From contig JAHLKD010000069.1 in the NCBI GenBank assembly GCA_025526935.1, forward strand, positions 186,001-250,000: a DNA stretch of 64,000 bases, read 5' to 3'. Below the pieces are notes generated by a model that worked only from the letters and a program-made list of their open reading frames with translations, did no database searches and had not been told where the DNA came from. A program made the translations under genes and the position numbers. Shown in pieces: positions 49,600-59,059 of the stretch. The DNA comes from Cladochytrium replicatum. Taxonomy: Eukaryota; Chytridiomycota; Chytridiomycetes; Cladochytriales; Cladochytriaceae. The first letter of the stretch is position 1. Every line of letters starts with the position of its first letter.

Positions 49600-50115
49600 A
49601 GCAACAGATCATCCTGGACAAACTACTGAGTGACCTGGAAGACGATTTCAGAAGCAGTAGGCTGGTTCTCTTGCTCCAAGTGTTCGGAATTTGCCTTCTG
49701 ATTGCTGTAGAAGCAAGGAGTTACTTGAAGGTTATTTTACTTTCAGGAGACAGGTCAACACTGTGTGTGTGTTGGTGAAAGGAGAGATCTGGGATTGAGA
49801 GAAGGAGGATCGGGCTATTTATACATAAATGGATGTTGAGCCCATAAAAACGGGAGCATGCCCAAACCCCCTACGAAATGGGCTGAGTCAAACAAGTCAT
49901 TGAGCGTATCGTTATTAAGCTCAACTCAGCTGCTGGGCAACATCTGTTAAATTCTGTGTATCCTTGGAGGGCTTACCTATTATTTTGCGCAATAGGATTT
50001 TTCTCTTGGGCTTGAGAACTGGGCCAAGAGACGGAACCTGGAGCTGTTGTGCCAGCCAAAGTACAGCTAAAAACGCCCTAAGGCTGCTAGGAGAAGCCCG
50101 TGGGTTTTAACAACA
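49600..50115 (-). mobile_element. Copia-type LTR (3' LTR remnant), inner end unresolved
   Basis: Minus-strand LTR beginning TGTTGTTAAAACCC at 50115, directly preceded by a purine-rich CAAATGGGAGA tract as in Copia polypurine tracts. A TATAAATA box lies at 49816-49823, with a pyrimidine/CA-rich stretch after it as in an R/U5 region. The lower boundary is uncertain: no TG end or primer-binding site could be fixed. No gag-pol ORF is present, so this is a solo or heavily deleted copy. The promoter half matches the remnant at 14.24-14.48 kb. Confidence 0.6.
49816..49823 (-). promoter_or_regulatory. TATA box of Copia LTR
   Basis: TATAAATA on the minus strand, conserved in position with the box at 14364-14371. 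Confidence 0.55.
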
Positions 50116-50127
50116 TCTCCCATTTGG
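50116..50127 (-). other. Polypurine tract of Copia-type element
   Basis: Minus strand AAATGGGAGA-like purine run immediately upstream of the LTR start TGTTG, the usual second-strand priming site. Confidence 0.55.
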
Positions 50128-50808
50128 GACCGTGTTGACGGATTGATCGATCTTCAATTCCGGGCGTTGATCTTGAGGGCCTTAACTTCCCCTGCTGTGC
50201 ATTAACTGATTTATCTCATCTGCCGGTGTGGTGGGCTGGCTGTGGTCTTGGCACGAAATCCATTCCTTCATCTACAGCAGCAGTGGAATTATTTTGGGCT
50301 CCCTATTCAGAATGCCATCACTTGCCGCTGAAGCTGAATCGTTGCTCTCCCCTGGTTGTAACCAGGTGTGTGGGACTTAAGGTTCGGTGGGTCCGAGTTC
50401 AGTGGCGACCCGCATCAAACCCTTTGTGTCGGGTCGTGATTGTCCGGGGACCCGGCGGGTCACTGACGGGTACAAAGGGAATACCCGGACCCGAAGTGGT
50501 TGAAACCCGTACCTGACCCTGACCCGCCTGGGTTTTGCTGCCCAGGCGAGGATATGAACACTTTGTGTCTGTGTGGACAGTGTGTTATTTAGAAACACTA
50601 TCGTAAAAAGAAACAAAACTCCGCTGAACAATCACAAGTTGATAGGTGGAACAGCCCAAATCAGCTTCTGTATCAGGTTCATATCGTCAGAGTCCATCCA
50701 CCACTGGTTACGTCCTTTGCCAACCCAGTCCTAATGAACCGATCGATGTCGTCATTTGAAAGCATGAAATCCTTGGCTAAACCTGTCGTCCAAGGTTTCC
50801 AATCCACC

Positions 50809-52290
50809 TCAGGGAGCGTTATGGACGAAAGATGCCCGATGTATGCCATCCAGCCACTCAGAAGGATATGCATCCACTAATGCCGTGAACATGCGATAGA
50901 TAGTGGCAGACGTACTTAGCGAATTATTGTGCCGTATCCAGTTTCCGAGCAAAATGTGCACCCTGAGAAGAGTGAGGCTGCTCCGAGCACTGCTACTTGA
51001 AGTTGATATTCGGCTTGAGCGGTCATCTGATTCAACAAATATGGGCCGTAAGAACTCATTTTGGGAGAGGACTTCGTAGTTAACGTTGACGTACTTGATT
51101 GATGGTGGAGGAGACGGCAAATTAAGGTCATAAATAACCTCATTGATCCTATGCATCTGGAAGCAGATACCTTGGATGACCTCTTTCACCAAAAGGATAG
51201 CCGTACGACGGTGCTGCTGCAGGCTAAGCAATGCAAGGGAACTCGTTGGAGAACTGGTTCGATGTTCCTTCGGAATTCTACCAATCCCCTTGATAGCTGA
51301 CAATATGCTTATTGGGCCGCCTGTTGATGTTGCCGCCGCAGGTGCTGCAGCTCCTGAATGACCAGCCTGTCGTTTCAGAGCAGCAAGCTCTCCCTCCAGG
51401 GGGGTCACACGTGATTTCCATTGTGAAATCTCCTGGGAAGTCGCCTGCTTCTCCCTTTCCATTGCAGCGGTGATCTCCCTGAATCTTGCTAGCTCTTTGT
51501 GCTCACTGTGCTGAATCAACGCACCCGCCCTGCCCAATTCATCAATGAGAGCCTTCTCTCGCACTTCTGCTGCGATGCGGGTCCTTCTCTCATTCATCCC
51601 CGTCTCTTCAAGATCTTTTGTCATATTCAACAGTCGTTCTGACTGTTTGAGGACCTGTTTTGTCCTTTCACGGTCCTCATCTGCTCGTTTGATGGTCGCT
51701 TGGAACTCTTCAACCTTTGCAGTTACAGGCATTCCTTTGTAAATGCCGTACTTGTGTCCCTGCCACCTATAAAAGTCCAGAAATGTTGTTTCCTTCTGAA
51801 AGGAAGAGCTTTTCAAGCACTCCATACGATAGGCGTTTGCTGCTGTTATGAACTCCGTTCGTCCACTCCATTCATCGTGAATTTCATTCAGGGCTTGACG
51901 AACTAGCTTGCTGTCAGAGTTAAGTCGGTCGATCAACCCTTGAAGAACAAATCTTGGGCCGCATTCATCACGATTTGTTTGACAGTTGCTGATGAACTCC
52001 TCCGAGGCGTAGCTGTGGCCGCTTGCTTTGAATTTTCTATACCAAAGTCGTATGTCTGAAGCAGGACAGAGTCCGTCGATGAGCAAATAGTCAGCATCCC
52101 CTTTAGTACCACATCGCGCCGGTTTCTTTGAAGGAACTGTCGATTTGACATCAAGGCCCACTTCAGCTTCTTCCACTTCAGAACCCGATCCCAGAGATGT
52201 TTCAGGTGCAATCACCGGTTCTGCACTTGATTCTCTTTCAGATGATGGTTTGGATTGTTTCAAAGCTCGCTTCTTTGTAGTTCGAGGCAT
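50809..52290 (-). CDS. Intact passenger-like ORF with coiled coil, unknown function
   Basis: 493 codons, no intron, from the ATG at 52290 (MPRTTKKRALKQSKPSSERE). Basic then acidic low-complexity N-terminus; a globular region with DYLLIDGLCPASDIRLWYRKF and FLDFYRWQGHKYGIYKG; then a long charged helix (KVEEFQATIKRADEDRERTK through REITAAMEREKQATSQEI), probably a coiled coil; an Ala/Gly linker; and a C-terminal region with VKEVIQGICFQMHRINEVIY and LLRVHILLGNWIRHN. No family recognised. It shares its element and strand with a transposase that has several frame breaks, yet remains open. Confidence 0.55.
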   Translation of the reverse strand: MPRTTKKRALKQSKPSSERESSAEPVIAPETSLGSGSEVEEAEVGLDVKSTVPSKKPARCGTKGDADYLLIDGLCPASDIRLWYRKFKASGHSYASEEFISNCQTNRDECGPRFVLQGLIDRLNSDSKLVRQALNEIHDEWSGRTEFITAANAYRMECLKSSSFQKETTFLDFYRWQGHKYGIYKGMPVTAKVEEFQATIKRADEDRERTKQVLKQSERLLNMTKDLEETGMNERRTRIAAEVREKALIDELGRAGALIQHSEHKELARFREITAAMEREKQATSQEISQWKSRVTPLEGELAALKRQAGHSGAAAPAAATSTGGPISILSAIKGIGRIPKEHRTSSPTSSLALLSLQQHRRTAILLVKEVIQGICFQMHRINEVIYDLNLPSPPPSIKYVNVNYEVLSQNEFLRPIFVESDDRSSRISTSSSSARSSLTLLRVHILLGNWIRHNNSLSTSATIYRMFTALVDAYPSEWLDGIHRASFVHNAP

Positions 52291-52429
52291 GGTGTTTGTA
52301 ATGTTTGTCGTGGAAAGATACAGGCCCAGTGTTCTTAGCCGGAATGTTACAGGGAATGTATGCAATAATACTTCCCTGACACTATAGTTTTCTACGCGAT
52401 CTGAATAATAATAAGCTAGGGAAGAACCT

Positions 52430-53170
52430 GGCTAGTAACATTGATAGAGAGGTTAGCTGTACTTGATAGAGATCACTGAAGTACCGTAAATGAGTTGAGA
52501 AAGTGTCGGGGTGGATGCTAGTAACATTGATAGAGAGGTTAGTTGTACCTGATAGAGATCACTGAAGTACTGTCAATGAGTTGAGAAAGTGTCCTGGTGG
52601 ACAGAATCTGGAGACAGAGTGTCACTGTGTCTGTGTGGGTAGCAATAGGATTCTGTCCACCGGTACTTGAGTGATCTGTATCCAATACAACTAACCTCTC
52701 TATCAATGTTACTAGCATTAGGATTCTGTCCACCGGGACACTTTCTCAACTCATTGACGGTACTTCAGTAATCTCTATCAGGTACAACCAGCCTCTCTAC
52801 AAGTACTACTCGCAATAGGATTCTGTCCACCCGGACACTTTCTCAGCTCATTGACGGTACTTCAGTGATCTCTATCAAGTACAACTAACATCTCTACAAA
52901 TACGACTCGCAATAGGATTCTCTCCACCAGACACTTTCTCAACTTATTAACGGTACTTCAGTGATCTCTATCAGGTACAGCTAACCTCTCTATCAATGTT
53001 ACTAGCAATAAGATTCTGTCCACCCGGACACTTTCTCAACTCATTGACGGTACTTCACTGATACTTCACTGATCTCGATCAAGTACAACCAACCTCTCTA
53101 CAAATACTGCTCGCAATAGGATTCTGTCCAGGCGGTCACTTTCTCAACTCCTGGACGGTACTTCAACAGA
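52430..53170. repeat. Left foldback repeat array of hAT element
   Basis: A ~95-100 bp unit containing ATTCTGTCCACCCGGACA, ACTTTCTCAACTCATTGACG, GGTACTTCAGTGATCTCTAT and AACCTCTCTATCAATG. About two copies lie in reverse orientation (52430-52615), then about five in forward orientation (52640-53170), with 80-95% similarity judged by eye. Confidence 0.85.
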
Positions 53171-53196
53171 TGAACAGTCTACACAACAATTTATAT

Positions 53197-55391
53197 TTAA
53201 AAGAGTGGGTTATCATCAGTTGCTTCCAATTCTAATACCACATCAAAATCCTTGCCAAAATTATGCACCTTTACAAAATCCTCACTAAAATCACTTTTTG
53301 AATCTAGGGAATCATTTTTGAACGGTTCTTCAGCACTCAATTGATGCAACCAGTCATGACGGCACATCAACTCATTTATTGTTCTTGGAGCAAGGCGGTT
53401 GCGAGTTGCAGGTACCAAATCAACCCCGGCTGAAAACTTTCGTTCGACTGGAGCGCTTGTTGCTGGTATTCCTAAATAGTCCATTGCCATCTGGCTTAGG
53501 GCTGGAAAGTTCACACTTCCAACGGTCTTCCACCAGTCCATAATATTGATTGGCTTCCCATCAGAATCAATACCGCGGAGTACCTGATCGCCAAGATAGC
53601 GATCCAGCTCATCTTTTTCCTCAGGAATCTCTTCTTGCCAAATGAAAACAGATCTAATGGCTCTCAAGCGTTCAGCGTCTGTTTTTTTCTGTCTATCACC
53701 GGAAGCTCTGCTCGAATCGTGTCGACATTCTGGAGTGTTTCCAAAAACATCGGCACCACTGTTCTTGATTTTCCGTGACTTATACGATTCCTCCCAGACT
53801 TTCCGCACTAGGGTGACCTGATCCCTTCCTACATCTTTCTCCCAAGCCTTTTAAAATCGATAATATTGATCCTTAAAGCGAGGATCGAGTCCTGTAGCAA
53901 CTGCTAAACACGGGCTCTTAGCGATTGAGTAATATATTCTCAGCTTATCTAGTGCATTTCGAAATGCTTTGGTGAAAGTTTCATCCAATTCTGCCTCCTC
54001 TAGGTCCTCCAGTTGATTGATAAGATCGTTGTAAAATGGAATAACAAGCGGAAGTGTTGGATATCTAGACCCCTCGATTGCCTTTGATATAACCTCGAAA
54101 ACACTCAAACCATCCCGGATCTTCTGTAGGACCTCCCATTGCTTTGGATTTATTGACCAATCTTTCAAAGAATCTTCAATCCAGCATATTTTGTCCATTG
54201 CCTCTCCGAGAGTAGCTGTAAGGCTTGTTTGACCATATAGAAGGTGCTATTCCAGCGAGTTGTCACATCGATAATTGGTAATAGAGGAACCAGTTTCACA
54301 AATCGGCACGAATCAATAAATGAGCTTTGTCGTTTTGGGGAAGACCGGATTAGCCGTCGAAGAAGGGTTATGACATTAACGCTGGAGTTATCGTCATTTG
54401 CGACTGTGTCCCCTGCGGGCGCGAATGTATTGATAAAATCCTTTGCTGCAAGATTGATAATGTGTGTCATACACCGCATGTGTTGAGTTTCTGCACACCA
54501 CGCAATATCCCTATCTTCCAATAGCGTCTCCAGCTTAGCACTCATGGTAAAGTTGTTTGAACCGTTGTCGGTTGTAATGCACAATAAGCGTTCACTCGAT
54601 AGCATGCCAAGTTCATCCAGACACTTGACAAGCTGATTAGCCATGGCGATGCCTTCATGCTTTCCAACCATCGGAATCATTTGCAGCAGCAAGTCCTGCG
54701 GCTCCCATTCTTTCGTGATGAAGTGGGCAGTAATTCCAAGAAAAGAAATCTGGTTCTTCGATGTCCAACAGTCAGCTGTTATTGATACTTTTGAAGGCAA
54801 ACCAACAATCAGACCTTTAACGAGCTCCTTCTGCCTATCGTAAAGATCCATCTCCTTTTGCTTCACTGCTTTTGCCGTCTTTGTGTATAGTTTGGCTGAA
54901 AAGTCTTCAGCATGCTGACAAAGAACTCGTTCTCCACAACAGTAAAGCCTGATTGTCTGCAGCAATCCAGTCCAAAATCCACCGCCACGCTACGTCTGGA
55001 TTGAACACAAAGTTTGCTCCTTCTCCTGCGAGCCGAAATTCAATGTCTGTTGTCCCTTGGGGACGACAGACAACAGTCCAAGCGACCTCGCAATACTTCC
55101 ATGGTGGTTTTTCAGATGCCGGAAGATGTTTTTTGTTGATCCTGTCTTATCGACCTTCTGGCTCCACTTGCATTTCGCAACCAAACATGTTCTCAGACCA
55201 TTATCAACCTTATAGTAATCCTTCGCTATGCCGCCTCGACTACCTCTACAGTCCGACATGCTACCAACATCTGCGTCTGATGAAAGCATTGATGGTTGAA
55301 CTGATCCAGCTGCAGGCTCCTGTCGCACTGAAGAGTCAGCAAAACTAACGTCGGCAGGAAGCTCTGGTGCACGCTGAGAAGCCAGGCCCAA
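53197..55391 (-). pseudogene. hAT-family transposase, decayed
   Basis: Minus-strand frames give an N-terminal BED-type zinc finger (CLVAKCKWSQKVDKTGSTKN then HLKNHHG), a region WRWILDWIAADNQ, then TADCWTSKNQISFLGITAHF, ITTDNGSNN, HMRCMTHIINLAAKD, DVTTRWNSTFYMVKQAL, and the C-terminal dimerisation block MDYLGIPATSAPVERKFSAG with RTINELMCRHDWLH. Frame is lost near 55000-54900 (TAG and shifts), near 54215 (one-base shift before MDKICWIEDS) and at TAA 53851-53853 (QYYRF*KAWEK). No intron explains these. Non-autonomous today. Confidence 0.85.
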
Positions 55392-55739
55392 CTAGCTGGA
55401 GTCATTGGAAGAAGATGTGGAGCTCAGCTCTCGAGCGCTGTTGTTGCCACCGTGTCCTGATACACGTCTGCGTTTGTCCTGCATGCTGTTCCCCTCGCTG
55501 GAAGCCTCTGAAATTTGGGGGGTTTGCAGACTTCGCTTCTGTGTGTCAAGCGGATGACTGTCCACCAGTCTTTGACTTGCGTCGGATGCTGCCTTACGCT
55601 TTGGTTCAACAAAGGCGGCGTCCATTTTTGCTGTGGTGTGGCTGGAAAGTTACTGACTCTAAGTGTCCAGGTGCACAGAAAGCACAGCTCTCGAGGTCTG
55701 TCGTGGTAGAAATTGTTTGTTACAAAACTTCCGTTGTGA

Positions 55740-56160
55740 CTTCTTGGAAAGTGTCCGGGTGGACAGAATCGTATCGCTACCAACATTGATAGAGAGGTTA
55801 GTGGTACTGGATAGAGATGACTGAAGTACCGTCAATGAGTTAAGAAAGTGTCCGGGTGGATAGAATCTTATTGCTAGTAACATTGATAGAGAGGTTAGCT
55901 GTACTTGATAGAGATCACTGAAGTACCGTCAATGAGTTAAGAAAGTGTCCGGGTGGACAGAATCTTATTGCTAGTAACATTGATAGAGAGGTTAGTTGTA
56001 CTTGATAGAGATCACTGAAGTACCGTAAATGGGTTGAGAAGTATCCGGGTGGACAGAAAATACATGCCTCGATGTCTGTTGTGATGCAAATTGTTTGATA
56101 CATACAAAATTTATATTGCGTCTTCTTGGAAAGTGTCCGCGTGGACAGAAAGAACAATAG
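55740..56160. repeat. Right repeat array of hAT element, inverted relative to left
   Basis: About three copies of the same unit in reverse orientation (55765-56060), flanked by two copies of a second unit (AAGTGTCC..GGACAGAAA-GCAC..CTCGA.GTCTGT, ~55660-55760 and 56040-56140). Together with 52.64-53.17 kb it brackets the transposase with subterminal inverted repeats. Confidence 0.8.
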
Positions 56161-56350
56161 CTTCGTTTTAGCTTCCCTATCACATCGGTTTTTACTCGGG
56201 TCTGATTTTTGACCCGAGAAGGGTTTTCCTACTGGACCCGATACCCGACCCGGATCCGACCCGAAAATTTTCCATGAAAACCCGACACTCGGGTCGGGTA
56301 CATTTGGTCAATGGACCCGGACCCGACCCAAAAGACCCTAAAACCCGCTG

Positions 56351-57130
56351 GTAAAGTCAGCAAGATTGATGAGCTTCTCCTGCAGACCCCGTGAAGTTTC
56401 GCCATCATTACATGAACCTGGGCAGTTCCATTTTGCCCAAATAAATGTCCCATCGACACCAAATCAGAGTGTCCCCATGACAAAAACAGAGTGAAAGCAG
56501 ACATTGTTAAGCGCATTCTGTGTGTCTGCTGATGACGGTGTTTGAACTCTGTAGTTTTTGCCGTCAACGAAGCCAAAGCGCTTCAACACCAAAGGTTCTC
56601 TTGATTCCATTGATGCTGCCAATGCTTTCTGTGTCTCAAACAACAGGCATTTGATTGCAGCTGGCTCACATAAGCGATGTGCTTCATGTAAAGCAGTTTC
56701 AGCTTTTAGAAAGACTCTCGAAAGCACCAAAGGTGGAAATGCAAAAGAGCTTGCTCAGAGTCTTGTACTCCATTGTTCCTGCGTAAAAGTGCAAAAAAGC
56801 ATTAAAAGTACGGCGCTCTTGTCTAACATCCGTGATGGCCGCCCTGGTCTCCCCGCCCCTGATTTGACAATGTAAAACAAAAAAAACCTGTGGTAAGAGT
56901 TGAAATATGGAAATCATCTCTGTATCCTCCATACCAATTTCAAGAAGCTCATCAAATACAGCTCTACCAATGAGACCTGTCATGGGCACATTCATAAAGC
57001 TTGTACGATGGGCTGTTGGATGGTGATTCAAGTGCCTGAGACAGCAGGCAATTTAAATTCCGTAAAGATTATTGCACTTGGTAAAGAAGGAGGGACGCGT
57101 AGGCCAGCTTCAACTACTCTTGATGTTCCT
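56351..57130 (-). pseudogene. PIF/Harbinger-type DDE transposase fragment
   Basis: Minus-strand pieces: MEYKTLSKLFCIST, FLKAETALHEAHRLCEPAAI, RFGFVDGKNYRVQTPSSADT, QNALNN..HSVFVMGT, then after a frame break GVDGTFIWAKWNCPGSCNDG and ETSRGLQEKLINLADFTSG. The FGFVDGKNYRVQ and NCPGSxND blocks are typical of Harbinger-like DDE nucleases (D in VDGKN and in SCND). Frames shift repeatedly and the C-terminal part is missing where the hAT end begins at 56350. Confidence 0.75.
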
Positions 57131-59059
57131 CCTCCTCCAACACAGTTGCACAAATGATGAACTGCATGGATTGGTTTGGTGCCAAATTTGGATATATTAA
57201 ATTATTTAGACATCCTTGTAACGATTGTAACGAGCGGGTTTTGGAGAACAGATTTGTTTGTTACCTGTACCAAACCTGTCACAAACATTTGTGGCGGGTA
57301 CCAAATTTGGTTGGAGGACATCCAATGGGAAGCAGAACCCAAATAAGAACATATAACACGCCCTAGATTCACTCGTTCTGATTGATCAACATAGAATTTC
57401 GCATGTATAACCTAGCAAAGTGAGTTCTGGTGTGTCGACTTGTTGGAATTCTATCAAATCCCAAAATATCGTCATCATGCTTTGTTCTTTCATTGTCTGG
57501 TATTTTGTTCTTCACTTTCTAGGATCTGGAAGTGTCCACGTTGTATCTTACCAGAGTAAAGACGTCAATTGAGAAGCTCATCTCAATCTCTATGAAAACT
57601 TCAGGAAAAGCAACGAAAGTCATGGTGTGGACACAAAGTTTGACAATCAAAGGTCAAATAGAAACAAAATTGCCAAAAAGCTGCAGAACCACGCAGACAA
57701 TATCACAACAAATTACATTATCTCCACATTATACTTGTTGTTGCTTTTAGTTCCCTACTCATGGGATTTCTTGTCCTGAGATCCTTTAAGCTGTGTTGTG
57801 CTGCCATGTGGACCATATGCTGCAACATCCAAGTCAATTTAGTCTTGGACATCACAAAATAACTATCTTAAAGCGATTCCTTCTCTGTGCTTAAGTACAT
57901 TTCAATTATTTCACAGAAAAATTGAAGTAGAATGCAATGTACGCACGGAACGGATGAATTAGATAGCATAAAGTTCCCTTGTCATTAACTTGTTTGGGAA
58001 GTGGAGGTACTTCAAAACAACGGATTCCATATTGGGTGAGATTGACACGGAGTTATGTAAGGCCTAATCATTTCATGGTCCAAACTGCCATCGAACAGCT
58101 CGCTGCAAGGATTGTTGCGGAGAAAGGTATGAGCTTCCTCTGGATTCTGGATGTGATCGTGAGCTTCCTCTGGATTCTGGATGTGATCGTGGACTCTAAA
58201 AGCAGTTGGAACCACGAAAGATATGTATGAGCTTCTCACACTGTGACTTTAGGCAATCCTGAACTGGGAAGACTCTGTCTCTGATGTTTCTGAAAAGATT
58301 TTGTAAATGGATGCTGAAATAGCATGTGAACTATTGGACTGTGAGCGCAGTGCCGAAATGTGAACGAAAGTTCCGGGGTGACTGTGATCAGTTTCAAGAA
58401 TAGAATCGAGCCGTGCACCTGTATAATGCTTTGTGATCGGGAAAACTGCGCAAAGCTCAGACGGAAAGCGGACACAAAAGGAGAGCTTAAAACCTATTCA
58501 GTTTCTGAAGTATCTGAGCAAAGGGCAAACATTATACTCACTGCGACTAAATCTAAAATGAGTGCTTCTGTTGGAATTCCATCAAGAATTACAGACTCAT
58601 TATAGATATCTCAACATCTTGATTTCACCAGGCTTCCAATTCACGTTAAGGTTGTCTCTCTCCAATCAAAATGTGATCTCGTTTCTCAACCTTTACAGCA
58701 AAAACTCGAGCGTTTTTCATGACTGGTCGTTTCCCTGTGACAAGCCACCGCTCACGCTCCTTGATCCGCACAATTATGTCTTCTACTCTGATCCCCAAGT
58801 ATTAATATTTGTTGGCACAGCAACCAAATGGCGCAGTCTCCAGTAAAACTGCTGAAACTTTTGCCGCAAAGACCGGATCACACCAGCATTCGCAAGTCCA
58901 GCGCTCATGCGCATGGTGGGTCTGCTCTGCGCTTCTGGTAAGGTGCATGTTTAACCTGACTGCCGATATCGCTTCGAAACACAGACCAAATCCAACACGT
59001 ACAAGCATTATTGAACAAAACTTTTGAAACGCTGGGGCCGATTCAAGTGATCATTCCTG
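57131..59059. other. Gene-poor region, probable transposon debris
   Basis: Only short ORFs. At ~57185-57310 two CCAAATTTGG-like blocks (GGTGCCAAATTTGGATA, GGTACCAAATTTGGTTGG) bracket ~110 bp. A 30-bp tandem duplication lies at ~58130-58190. No gene supported. Confidence 0.4.
58131..58190. repeat. 30-bp direct tandem duplication
   Basis: Two adjacent copies of a unit beginning GAGCTTCCTCTGGATTC and ending GATGTGATCGT, apparently identical. Confidence 0.9.

Larger units (their letters stand above)
50363..56350 (-). mobile_element. Decayed hAT-type DNA transposon, about 6 kb
   Basis: Proposed limits are the imperfect inverted ends starting CAGGTGTGTGGGACTT at 50363 and CAGCGGGTTTTAGGGTC (minus strand) ending at 56350. 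Both are followed inward by GGGTC/GACCC-rich DNA, a known style of hAT ends. Inside are a passenger-like ORF (50809-52290), inverted repeat arrays (52430-53170 and 55740-56160) and a broken hAT transposase (53197-55391). The flanking octamers (GTTGTAAC and GTAAAGTC) do not match, so the limits may be off or the duplication eroded. Confidence 0.55.

Noticed and set aside
52430-53170. CRISPR-like array
   Set aside because: Units are ~98 bp tandem repeats with no short constant repeat/variable spacer structure, in a eukaryotic transposon.
53851-54215. Programmed frameshift or intron as explanation of hAT transposase breaks
   Set aside because: No GT..AG pair of sensible length spans the breaks, and a TAA plus several shifts in one gene fit simple decay better.
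57185-57310. MITE bounded by CCAAATTTGG blocks
   Set aside because: The two blocks are short and partly palindromic themselves; no target duplication or second copy seen.
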